Position numbers and translations under genes: made by a program | Source of the DNA: Erythroxylum novogranatense | Lineage: Eukaryota; Streptophyta; Magnoliopsida; Malpighiales; Erythroxylaceae | Reading direction: 5' to 3' | DNA: 64,000 nt | Assembly (NCBI GenBank): GCA_029891385.1 | Contig: CM057231.1 | Span: 62,355,103-62,419,102, forward strand | Notes under the pieces: generated by a model | The model's input: only the letters and a program-made list of their open reading frames with translations | The model's database searches: none | Told to the model about the DNA's origin: nothing | In this document: positions 23,414 through 35,062 of the stretch, one piece after another | How positions within the stretch are numbered: position 1 is the first letter of the stretch | Layout of the letters: the number at the start of each line of letters is the position of its first letter

Positions 23414-25660
23414 TGTGCTTGTGGATGATGCATGTGTTGATTTCGCCACACTTTGACCCATCCTATCGACACTCTCTTGGAGAAGATTATTTTATGATAG
23501 TGCAGTGCCTATTCGGATATGGGAATGGACATGGAGTCGCCCAAGACCCAAGTCGTTGACATGGAGCTTGGATATCGATTGCTCGTCCATCCCGAGCTAC
23601 AAGATCCACCGTGAGCACCGGTGTTTCTCTTCCCGCTTTTCGATATATATTTGTGCACGTTCTTTGATTTGATTTGATATGTTGTGTTGCATGAATGTGT
23701 TGATTAAGTGTGGGGGAGAGACCCAACCAAGAGGTTTAAATGTAGTTAGGTAGGATTTCCTTCTGCTTGAATAAAGTGTTTCCCTTTGTTAGCTCTGTGT
23801 TCTTCCTAATAAAGCATGATTAGATTGACGAGAATGGTTGATATGTGGGATGATTAATTGAATGATTGTGCAAACTGAGTAGGATCCTTAGACATTGTGA
23901 TCTGTTCTGGGTAGTCTAGGGTTTTACTACTTGTTCGCTGCGGCTGGGATCGCTTCGTCATGCGAATAAGGACATCTCCGCCTCTACGACCGTTGGACAT
24001 CTCTTTTGTCGAGGGCCATTTCATCTTTTCCTCTCGCGTCCTTTCGCCTCTCCGCGTCTTCTTCTTTTCTTTCTCCTTCCCTCCTCTTTTCGCTGCCACC
24101 TTCGCTGCCTCGCCGTCGCTCCTCTCTGTGCCCTCTGCTGTTTGAAGCTCCCAATCTCCTCTAATCTCCTTCCAACTGCGTTTTAACCCTTCTGTAAGTG
24201 TTCCTATTCCCTCCTCTTGTCCATTTTCGTTGTTATTCGTTAGATTTGAGGCAAACAATGAACGCCGTCACCGCAATCGTCATAGAATCGCCATTCGCCG
24301 CGCAAACGTAGATATCGGTTATTGCGACGAATGTTCTTCTAGCCGCAATGAACGAAAATGCCAGTCACGCAATAACATCCTGTTGGTTCGCAAATAATGG
24401 CGAAGTCTCCTCTAGCAGCAGCGAATGCTCCTGCTCGTTCGGCGAATGGTCAAGACTTTGATTTTGTGTAATTTTCTTAGTTTAATGCCTGCTCAAACGT
24501 TTGTGTGTGCAGGATTATGCCTAGAATGAAACAAGCCTCTAGGCCGAGCAAAGACCATCCTCTTCTTCCTCCGATCACACCATTTCCCTTCCTCGCAACC
24601 TTCCGCTTTTCCTCTCGTCCAGAGATCCCGAGTGCGATCACCGGCAACTCGTGTTGCCACCAAGATATACTTAAGGAAAACCATTTCTCTAACCCCGCAA
24701 CAAACCCTTTTGTCCGTCGACTTTTGAATTAGACTTAGCTGGCCTCGCTTAACCTAATTCTATTGGCAACCTCACATTTGTCCGCCAATACTATTCATAT
24801 GCTCGCTACTCCCACACCTACTAATTAATTTCCGGTGTTTCCATTCGATGTTTTCACTTAGTAATTATCCGTGAGCATTACCATCTTTCCGTCGTCCCTC
24901 ATTGCCAATATTCCACCTCCTCTGTGATTACCCATGGAGGAAGTCATTGGTACTCTCGCATTCGCAGGTCTCGGTGGCTTCAACCCGTGGTTCTCAACGG
25001 TACATCCGCTTGACCACCCTCCTTCCTGAAGCTCGCCACAGTTACATTTTATATGTAACAATATTATGCCAACCCTCCATCTTTCTAACATCCCCAAAGA
25101 GCAGCCCTATATATCTACTGCGATGACCGGTCGTCTGTAGACCTAGCCCTCGCCATTTCCGCGCCCTTCGCCAAAGTGTTCTCTCCACCAACCCTAAACA
25201 CAAACTCCTTTTCCCCATCTCATTTCCGATCTGTTAGGACCTATCGAGTCCCTAACATCCGCCGATCTCACCTTTTCGCCGCCTCTCCATTTGTCTATGT
25301 CCGCTTAGGTCAGCCACGTGCCATTCCACCCCACCTCCCGCCCAACCTGCTTCAAATCTTCTTCCCACCTCACCTAGAGCCCTTCTCCGTCCTTCCTGCT
25401 TCCCGAGGCTTTGCCTCACAACCTCCCCGCCTCTGTTCCCCGCTCCTTCCGAGGTGGCTCTGCTGCGTGAGGAAGTCCTTCAGCTTCAGGCCCGGTTCAC
25501 TTCTTTCGAGACTCAGGTGGCCGCCACGCATTCCCTACTCACTATGATTGCGGCCCACCTCGGGCAGCCTATTCCGCCTCATGCACCGGCTTCTTCAAAT
25601 GCTCCTAGCTCTTCTATCTGCTTGCTTGCCACCGATCTGCCCGCCACATAGTCAGGCTGC
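23414..25660 (+). pseudogene. Decayed 3' region of the Athila-like element (possible third ORF)
   Basis: Athila elements commonly carry an env-like or other gene between pol and the 3' LTR. Here several short plus-strand frames are seen: 24505-24732 (contains MPRMKQASRPSKDHPLLPP), 25176-25547 (Pro- and Ser-rich), and 25454-25651 with MALLREEVLQLQARFTSFET, a leucine-heptad segment likely to form a coiled coil. None is continuous and no transmembrane or signal segment is clear. Sequence 24280-24460 holds several ATTCGCCGC / GCGAATG words like those in the LTR. I cannot prove that these frames were one gene. Confidence 0.35.
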
Positions 25661-27005
25661 TTATTTTCTTTTGTTGTTGTTTTTCCTGTATTTTCTTTTC
25701 TTCGTTGTATTTTTTATTTTAGTTCGTTCTCGGATCCTCTTTTGTACATTACATTTTGAGCTTAATGCTATATCCACATTTCTGTTTTGTCTATTTTGTT
25801 TCGTTTCCTCTGTGCCTTTTACTTTTGTCATTGTGGACAATGCCATGTTTAAGTGTGGGGAGCCGCCCTTTTATATTTTGCATTGTACACCTATTAAACT
25901 TGTGCATAATTTTGTGGGCCGTTGCTTTTCTTGATAAATTTGGACTCAATCAAACATTTTCTGACTCGTTCTTTTGTGCCTTTGCATGCAAAGCCCTTAT
26001 AAGTTTCAAATCGATACTTGAGTTTTGTGAAAATGCTCTCCATTCTTCGAACGATAATTGGTTTTGGCAAAATTTTAACTTTTGAAGTTTTCAAAACAAA
26101 GTAAATGGGAGCATGCTAACAAGGTAACATTTTAAGTTTTAAGTTTTGAGATTGATCATTGAGACAAAACCTTGTTGGAAGGATATTCGAGCCAAAGATT
26201 TTTCTTCTATATTTTGTGTGTGCATCTGCTTAGTTCATGCTTCTCTAGAATTTGTGTCGCTTTTACTCAAAGCTTGATGGACTAGATTTTGTGGATATGA
26301 TAGAGCGTTCTTTCTTTCAGCCCTTTCCCCAAACACCAACCCCTAAACACTGCTCCTTGCTAGCCCTTTTTCGAGCCTTCTTCTATGAGCATTTGCATGC
26401 ATTATTTTCAGATGAGCGTCGATAGTCGGTTTGTTCTATTTTAGTGAAAAAAGTTAGTCTTGTTTATTCCAAAAAGGGATAATAATGTGTATTGAATCCC
26501 AAATGGGATTAGTATCTCAAAATGAGATAAAAAATCAATCAAAATTTAGTTTAGTAGAGGTCTAGTTTCAAGATAGATTATCGACATCGATCCCTCATTT
26601 TATGCCATGCTCATATTTTCCTTTTCTCACATCATCCATTCATTTAGCCTTCCGCTCATTACAACCCTTAAAGACCTCTTGATCTTCAAATTGATAGTCC
26701 TTGTAGTGGAGAAATAAAATTGATACAAGCCTATGGTAGGAGATGTATTAAGTAGATTGAGAGAAAATATCCCTACTATACAAGTGAGTTGAGCGTAAAC
26801 ACCATATCCCGAGTGATTCTCCGTTGTTCAATCTCTTGTGTTTAAATTTTTCAATGTTTGTTTTATTAGCACTCTTTCAATTTCTTTGCGTTAGAATTAC
26901 GATAAAGTGGATTGAGTCAATTTTGGTTGTTGTTTTGCATGGGGCAGAATTTTCTTTTACTCTTGTACCTTTTGACTCTTATAAGCTTTGTTCAGAGTAC
27001 AAAGG
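25661..27005 (+). mobile_element. Non-coding 3' untranslated part of the Athila-like element
   Basis: AT- and pyrimidine-rich sequence with short frames only. GTTTAAGTGTGGGGA words occur at about 25848-25862 and again at 27005-27020, so the purine tract motif is present twice. No gene is recognised. Confidence 0.5.
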
Positions 27006-27021
27006 TTTAAGTGTGGGGATT
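27006..27021 (+). other. Polypurine tract of the Athila-like element
   Basis: TTTAAGTGTGGGGATT directly precedes the 3' LTR start TGATTGGACC. AAGTGTGGGGA is the usual form of this site in the Athila group. Confidence 0.8.
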
Positions 27022-28482
27022 TGATTGGACCAAATTTATACTATAAATTAGGCCCGCTTTCTCTAGTAATTATGCATCCGTTGACTCACGATCTATGATT
27101 TTATGCTTATTTTGGTCCCACATTGAGTTTTGATAAATTGCACATTGTCGGATTTTGTTGTCATTTGTCATTAATTCTCGCATAATTTTATTGGGACAAT
27201 TGATACCGCAAATGGGTTGTATTTTGTAGGACCAAAGGAGTCAACATCAAGAAGTCAACATGCCATGAGATTTGCTTGGGCTTAACCTAAACCTCCATTC
27301 GCCATGGCGAATAAATTAAATGCAATTACTTGGCTGCGACGAGTGACCATCCGGACTTCGCCAAGAATAACTATGCCATTCGCATGCAATACGCCATTCG
27401 CCGCAGCGAATGTCGGTAACCCGCCTATATTTGGCAAAGTATCCACTGCTCGACGACCAAGACGTATCCCTATAAAACTTGCCATTTAGGGCAAAAAGGA
27501 CGGCCGCATGAGTTTTTCTTTTCCTCCCTTTTCTTCGTTCTTCTCGCTTTTTTCATTCTTTTACTGCTTTTAAACTTCTAATAGGTTTTCATTCGTATTA
27601 CAGTTCAGCCACGCATAACGTTCATTGTCTTCATCTTCAACGATTAAATAAATGCGATCATGAGTATTGGTCATTCTCCAGCGTGATGGAGTTAATGGAG
27701 TCATGAGCGCTAAATCAAGATTCTCCGAAAATGTAGCGAAGGTCGGAGTTCTATGAGCTTCAAGGGTAATCAACCATAGTTTTAGATTTTGTCATGTTTT
27801 GTAAAACCTCCGAGTTGGAGATTGCGATATATGATGGATTGAATCCGCTATAGTTTAATCGGATGTAAAACTTTGATTTATGGTGTGGATTAGTTTGTGT
27901 TGATATTGTTCGAAATACATGAAGTTTCATGTATGTTAAACAATTTGCATGAGTTAATTTAATCTACCTAGTTGTGTTTGATTGAATTGATTGTGTTTTA
28001 TCTGGTTAACTTATTGCATAAATCATTTCATGCCATACACTAAGGGTTTTAACAAGCTTTAATTTATCGAGTTGATCAATTAAATCTTGGACTTAACGAG
28101 TTATTAAGGTTGTGTTTTCAAACTTAGTGGATTTTAAACCCGATATTTATTTTGAGTGATGATGACCGAGCCGCATTTTCAGGAGAGTTTTAATTAATTG
28201 TTTTCAGTCTCATTTAATTTAAATTGTCTTATCTTTTCAAAATCCCAAAAATATTTACCTTTGCTTTAGTTTAGTTTAATTTTAGATTAATCAATCAAAA
28301 CCCCCTTTTATTGCTTTCATTGCATGCATAATTCAAACATTAGGCTAGTCTAGGATCAATTGGTGCATTGGTTCCTTGAGAGTCGACCCGAGGTTGCATC
28401 CTGTATTGCAATCCTTGGTATAAATTTTATTTGACCGGTTTCCAAGGATCAATTCTTAAATTGAACGATAAGCCGCCGATCA
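27022..28482 (+). repeat. 3' LTR of the Athila-like element
   Basis: It is 1,461 bp and co-linear with 19047-20489. TATAAAA lies at 27471-27477. The palindrome is ATTCGCCATGGCGAAT here, with both CpGs of the centre changed symmetrically compared with the 5' LTR, and an additional ATTCGCATGCAAT unit is present near 27385-27410. Confidence 0.9.
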
Positions 28483-28487
28483 GCGAG

Positions 28488-29485
28488 TGAAATCAGAAAA
28501 AAAAAACAATATTGCATGTCGCGACGTACAAAAGAACAAGTCGCGACGTGCAAATAGGAATGAGCCGCGGCGAGAGTAAAAATGGACGCCGCAACGTCTG
28601 GTTCTAAAAATCGTCTTTCCCGATTTCTTTTTTCCAGATTTTTCACTTCTATACCCAAAATAATCTTTAAAACTTCACTCCAATTAACTCCTAATCCAGT
28701 TCGAAACATTTACATAAGATCAAATTCAAGATTCATTTAAAACATCAAAATCCGACCATCACACATACAACTTCACTTCTAACAAAATGCATGCACAACT
28801 TCGTTATCAAATACTCGAGCATCATCAGACTTATCCCATTCATTTCTATGAACACTCAAATATCCATGCATGTACTGTGGGAAACAAACCATATAGTCAC
28901 TGAATTGCATGAAGACAACACTTACTTGGTTCAGCTCCGATTCCAGCAATGAAGTTCACGGTGGATAAAGAAAACCAAAGACAACAGATTAGGTACTCTC
29001 TAAGTAATGAAATCCTTACTTTGATGTAAGATTTAAAAGCCAACTCTTAATAGAACCAATTTACTACACTCGGTGAAGACGAAGGAGAACTCCAATGAAA
29101 CATGCAAACTGCCGAAAATTTCCTTACCTAAACATGCCTATGTGGGTTACTGTAATTTTGACACATGGCTCTACGCAAGTGATCCATTTGTCACACAATA
29201 ATTAGTCCACATGTCACAATAGGATTGGTCCAAAAATAAATATTTTTCTAAAATTCACTAAAAATTCCAAAATGTCTTAAATAATACCAAAACCACCAAA
29301 ACACCTTTTAATCATAATTAATAATTCAATTGTACTCAGAAATGTCAAGAAATGCATGTACAATTATATGAATGTGCAAAAATGTGCATGTCGAGTTTAG
29401 CATAAACATGAATTGGACTTTCTAATTTCTCAATAATTCTCAAAATTCACAATTTTATCCCTCACATGGGTAACGGGATGTTACA
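28488..29485 (-). mobile_element. Truncated Tekay-type LTR, antisense
   Basis: Read on the minus strand it starts TGTAACATCCCGTTACCC at 29485, matching the TGTAACATCCC start of the other long LTRs. It is truncated near 28488, where the Athila-like element begins. TCGCGACGT and CCGCGGCG palindromic words cluster at 28515-28600, close to the truncation. It abuts the copia A gag at 29486, so it marks an insertion into that gag. The rest of this element is not visible. Confidence 0.65.
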
Positions 29486-30218
29486 TTTGATGTTCTCTTT
29501 AGCCTTCTTTTTCATGGGTTTGGCCTTGACCCCTGTTTGGGCCTTCTTTTTCATTGGACCCTTTTTCTTTTCCTTGCCCTTACCTTTGGGCTTAGAAGAA
29601 GAAGCTACATTAGCTTCTGACCCATGAGCCTTAATATTCAATATCTCCTCCGTGTTCTGGAGGGTATTCATCAACTCACTCAAGGTGTAATCCTTGTTGT
29701 TGAGCTCATAGTTTAGCTTAAACTGCTGAAAAGAAGAGTTTAAGCTATTGATGATCATAATCATTTGCGTGTCCGCATCCATATCTGCCCCAAGCATCAC
29801 AGCCTTAGTGACCGCAGAGATTACCTTCATCATGTAATCCCGCACCGGTTCACCAGGTTTTTGTCTGAGTTTATGAAAGGTTTGGATAGCTTTCACTCTT
29901 ACAGACCTAGTCCTCACACCAAACATCTCATATAGGTGATGGACCATTGCACTAGAAGTTTTCATACAAGCAATTTGCTTTTGCAACATGCCGCTGACAA
30001 AAGCCAAGATATAACACTTAGTAGTCTTGCCAGCATTCTGCCAACGCTCATGTTGTTGGACTTGCCAGCATTCCACTTGGAGGTGTAGGCTCATTTTCAG
30101 TTAACACCCATGAAACACGTTCATATAGAAGAACAATGTCAAGGTTACGTCTCCATTCATTAAAATTGTCTCCGTTTTCCAATTTGTTATTAGTCAAGAG
30201 CAGGGTGAGTGGATTCAT
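29486..30218 (-). pseudogene. gag: gag of Ty1/copia copy A (minus strand)
   Basis: The start is the ATG at 30216-30218, the counterpart of the copia B start at 58501. A frameshift near 30090 splits it. The main open part (from 30094 down) carries a UBN2-type capsid domain with ECWQVQQHERWQNAGKTTKC, then HKLRQKPGEPVRDYMMKV and MIIINSLNSSFQQFKL, then a lysine-rich tail (KPKGKGKEKKKGPMKKKAQT). The frame is cut at 29486 by the antisense LTR, before the zinc knuckle seen in copy B. Protein identity with copy B is high where both are readable, so the copies are closely related. Confidence 0.88.
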
Positions 30219-30658
30219 TTTGTGGTTGATTATGTCTGAAAATATAAATTATTAAAATATGAGCATACTAGTCAACAATTAATGGAACTTTGTATAAAAT
30301 CATGATGCATGTATGCATGATGATAGATTTAACAAAACTTAAAAAATTAAAACCTTATACGACGGTTATTTTTCTTATCTATAATAGACTAAGTGACGGT
30401 GCACCATCTTATCCATTAAAAGAAAAACTGGGACCCTCCCACTCAAAAAACTACCAAGCATCTCATGCTTAATTTTTTAAGAAGTGTCTTAATTTGGTCC
30501 ATACTTTTACCAACAGAGCTATGGTAGGCAATTTATTGATAAAGAATGTTGAGTGTTTAACCATTTGATTCATACACTAAAGATACTTGCAAACCATGTT
30601 TCTGTGGGAGGTCACATTTGCTATCAATAAGTGGACTTATCCTTAAGGAGACCCATAC
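30219..30658 (-). mobile_element. 5' untranslated region of copia copy A, first part
   Basis: It is co-linear with the copia B leader (about 58060-58500) on the opposite strand and contains no gene. It is interrupted by the compound gypsy element at 30659 and continues at 43074. Confidence 0.85.
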
Positions 30659-31635
30659 TGTTGGACCCCGATTTTGAAGTAAAAATAAGAAATATGTAAA
30701 AGTGGATGAGTTGATTGAAATGAAGTTAAATGGCAAGAACTAAAAAGAGAAAGTGTGAAAATATGAAAAATTGTAAAAAGTTTGACTTTTTGGCCTTTGA
30801 GGGTTGATTTTTGATTTAGACAAAATTTGATAAAATGGTCTTCAGGAAACTTGTAGATTATGTTAAGAGCTTTCTATAGCCATAAAGTTTGCAATTTTTT
30901 GATATCGGGAGTGGAAGTTATGATAATACAAAGTTTATGTGAGATAGGGTTGACTTTTGACTTTAATTATGACTTAATCTTTGACTGAGAAATTAACCTA
31001 GTTAGAGGTTAATTGAGCTTTGATGTTCTTCATGAAAGTTGCTTTGATCTTTATTTCGATATAAAGTATGGAATTTTTCGATCTCGGAATAATAAGTTAT
31101 GATTTTTACAAGTTTATGTTGTGATTTTAGCATGAATATTAGAGGACAGAACCTTTGACCGAAAAATGGACTCCCTTAGGAGTCGAATTGAGTTTAATGT
31201 CCTTCGTGGAAGATGTAGAGCTTCCTTTAAGCTTTCTATAGAGACTAAGTTTGTCAAAATTAGAGTTCGGGATTAAGAGTTATAAATTTTGGAAGTTTCA
31301 GATTTTTCATGTGAAAAAAAAGGGAAATGAAGTATCCCCGTCGCTATGGCGAGCGTCCGGCTCGCCGTTGTGAGGGCGACCTCACCCTCGCCTCGCCCAA
31401 ACACGGGCGTTTCTGCTGAAACGACGCCATTTTGTTCTTTTGGTTTTCTTGACTTTCCTTTTTCAAATCTGACCTTTGTTCACTATTTTGCTCATATCTT
31501 TTCCGTCCGACATCCGATTGAGTTGATTCTTGCGGCGTTGGATTCCTAAGACAATTCCATACATGCTCATAGAAATTTATGAATTTTTGAGATTAAATTA
31601 ATGGTGATTAATTTAATCAAAGTGAGTTAGGAAAT

Positions 31636-34500
31636 TTTCCGAATATAGTTCAGTATTTTGAGAAATTCGGGACCTGTAGAGATCCGATTGAAGTGAATAT
31701 TGAGGCAAAATAAAGTTACGACATGGGGTTACAAATCATATGAAGAAATTAAATGTCAATTTTGCCCCTAAGATTTTCCATTTCCGAATTTAAGTTCGGA
31801 TTTGTGTGTAGTTTCTGGATTGGGAACATTTGAGAGTATTTTGAGCATAACTTTTGATATGGGAATCGAAATAAGGCGAGTCTAGTTTTGAATTAAACTA
31901 GAGACATAAGGATACAATTGTTATGAAGACATACAGTTTCAATTCTGGGATTAAGAATGTAAATTTCTGGAATTAAATTAGAGTAATGTTCAGTCTCGGA
32001 TTTTTTGCAGGTCTGATAGTATTTCGGCCATAACTTCGTCGTTTCTGATTCGAATTGAGCGCGGTTGATGGCGTTGGATTCGTATGATAGAGAGGAACAT
32101 TTCTAGAGAAGGAAGTTTTAACAAATTCCTTCAACTTGATGGTGCGAATCAACCCGCAAGTAAGCATGACTTTAAGCTTTGAATGGAGGGGCAATATGGT
32201 CATTTGACCTCCATTAGTGACATGGCTTTAAAACACAAAAGGAGATGTCATTTTTTGCCAAATAAAGCCACGAAATTGACTGAAAAATCAGAAGAAAAGA
32301 AGAAGAAAATAAGAAGAAGAAGAGTGGAGAAGTTTCGGCTATGGTGGAAGATGAAAGAGAAAGCTTAGTTTTGATTTTTCTACTTGTTTCTTAGGGATTT
32401 TTGAGATGGTTCAAGAGAGAAAAAGGTGGAGGAGCACAAGAGCTTCCTTCCAAGCCAAGAAAAGTCGGATTTCAGTGAAAAATGAGGTAAGGTCAAAAAT
32501 TTAATGTGTGATTTTTGATGAGTTCTTGGTTTAGAAATATGGATAATGATATAGGTTTGTGATTTATGAAGTTGATTTTGGTATTTATGCCTTAGGTTAT
32601 GTTTAATTTTGGATGAAAATTTGATTAAGGTTTAGGCTTAATTTTGTGATTAAGAATTTTGTGAAATTTTGGTGTAGAATTATAAATGAGAATATGGGTT
32701 TGTGGAATATGAAACCAATTTTGAAGAATTTGTGAATTATGATATTGAATTTAGATAAATTGGTTTAGGCCAATTTTGAGATTTGGAAATTTTTGAAATT
32801 GGTGGTTTAGACATCTTGAAATGAGTATGAATTGATGAATTATGACATCAATTTTGAAAAATTAAGTTATTGATGAGATTGAATTTGAGTGAATTGGTTT
32901 AGGTCAAATTTGGACTTTGCGGATTTTAGAAATTTTGGTTTTAGAAAGCTTGGAAATATGATGATTATGAATTTCCGATAGTTAATTTTGGGAATTATGC
33001 AAATTATGATGTGGAATTTGGATATTATGGCTTAGGTCAATTTTAATTGAAAGAAGGAAAGAAGCAAGGATCAAATTGGAGCTAGGATCAAGTTTCTGGC
33101 AATAATTCGAGGTGGGTAGTATATTTATTTGTTGAATTGTGAGCTAAGCATGTGAAATTAAAATTTAAGAAGTGAATTTTGATAAATTAATGTTTAAATA
33201 GATTTTGAAAATATGATTTCGAAAGATTAAATTCCTTGTTTTGAAATGATTTTACTGAAAAGAAAAATGAGGATTATGAAATTCGCTAGTTCCGAATTAT
33301 TTGGACAATTGGAAAAATGTGTTTTGTGAATTTGAAAAAGTTTTGATTATGATTTGAAGAAATTATTGCATTCATTGTTATGGATTTAATTAATATGTGA
33401 TTTAAATTCATGATTTGAGATTGAATGTGTTTTGCTATATGAATTGGTATGATATGTGATAATGTGAAAGTGTCAAGTAATGACACTATGTGACATTTTG
33501 ATATGAACACTTTGAAAAGTAAGATTTTCGAAAAGTAACTTCGGGCAATTCGAATGTTTGATTTTTCGAATATGTGTTATGTGGGTTTGGTCAGGTCCTT
33601 GTGAGTTAGTGCACTGTCTCTGTTTGTTATAGCCTTCTCACGGCTGCCCGTTAGTATAGTACGTTCTGTTCACGGCTGCACAAGACCGCTAAGCGGAAAT
33701 GTGCAGTACGTTCTGTTTCGGACCGAACCAGACCATTTGATGTGTTAGGTGTTTTTGATTTGTTTCTGTGTGATGCATTCATGCTTTTAAATTTGAATAT
33801 GAAATAAGAAGAAATTGAGAATTTTGGGAAATGAGAGGATAAAATTTGCAAATGTAAGATTTTGGAAATGTTTTATGAACGGTTTGAAAAGTGAAAGATT
33901 TGAGAGATAAGCTTTGAAAAGTTTCTATCGTGAAATATTTAAAAATGACAAACTTCTTGAGAGTAAGTGTTTCCGCTTATTGTTCAATTTATAAATATAT
34001 TATCCACGAGCTTTCGAGCTCACCCCCCTTTCATCCCCATCTCCAGGTTTCGAGAAGGGGATCGAATGAAAGAATGTGAAGACGTCTGGTCCGATTTTAC
34101 ATCGTTTGTATTGTTATGTGAATTGAGATTTGAAATATTTTGTAAATGGCGTGTATTGCCGTTATGTAAGTGATTATGATGTATTTCGAGTATGTATTTC
34201 AGAAGGTATGAAATTTATGAATGAATGTATGAGAGTACAAAATTGTATATAAAATTGTGTATAAGTTTAGAAATGAGTTGAGTTATGAGATCAGTATGTT
34301 GAATTTCATTATGAGAGTGTTTTAGAATCAGGATTGCATTTATTTCTGCTGAGATCCCGGACGGAGGGTCCGGTTGATTTTGATGATTGTATGTTTGATT
34401 GGGAATCTTAGAAGTATATTTTTGAATACTTTGCAGGTTTGAGTTAGGATAAATGCAGCCATTATGCTGCCGAAATTTCGATAAAATTTGGGAAAAAAAT
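31636..34500 (+). repeat. Large tandem duplication, first copy
   Basis: It is co-linear and highly similar to 34501-35062 plus 37455-39792. It lacks about 73 bp that the second copy has near 38900-38970, in a CACGGC...AGTACGTTCTGTT repeat. The breakpoint falls close to GGAAAAAAATGTAATTCCGA around 34490. Confidence 0.85.
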
Positions 34501-35062
34501 GTAATTCCGAACATAGTTTAGTATTTTGAGAAATTTGGGACCTGTAGAGATCCGATTGAAGTGATTCTTGAGGTGAAATAAATTTAAGACAAGGGGCTAC
34601 AAATCATATGAAGAAATGAAATGCCAATTTTGCCCCTAAGATTTTCCATTTCTGAATTTAAATTCGGATTTGTGTGTAGTTTCTGGATTGGGAACATCTG
34701 AGAGTATTTTGAGTATAACTTTTGATATGGGAATCGAAATGAGGCGATTCTTATTTTGAATTAAACTAGAGACATAAGGCTACAATTGTTATGAAGACAT
34801 CGAGTTTCAATTCTGGGATTAAGAATGTAAATTTCTGGAATTAAATTAGAGTAATGTTCAGTCTCGGATTTTTCGCAGGTCCGATAGTATTTTGGCTATA
34901 ACTTCTTCGTTTCTGATCTGAATTGAGCTCGGTCAATGGCTTTGGATTCGTATGATAGAGATGAACATTTCTCGAGAAGGAAGTTTTAACAAATTCCTTC
35001 AACTTGATGGTGAGAATCAACCCGCAAGTAAGCATGACTTTAAGCTTTGAATGGAGGGGCAA

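Larger units (their letters stand above)
19047..28482 (+). mobile_element. Athila-like Ty3/gypsy element lacking RT and integrase
   Basis: This element is 9.4 kb. LTRs at 19047-20489 and 27022-28482 start TGATTGGACCAAATTTATAC and end CCGCCGATCA. The target duplication GCGAG lies at 19042-19046 and 28483-28487. The primer site is of the tRNA-Asp type used by Athila-group elements. The interior holds broken gag (20896-22700) and a protease trace (near 23000-23410), then about 3.6 kb of non-pol sequence. I see no YxDD reverse transcriptase and no DDE integrase anywhere between 23410 and 27020, so this is an internally deleted, non-autonomous derivative. Confidence 0.88.

Noticed and set aside
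24516..24545. MPRMKQASRPSK resembles a histone H3 start
   Set aside because: Only a few residues agree and the rest is unrelated; it sits in the Athila 3' region.
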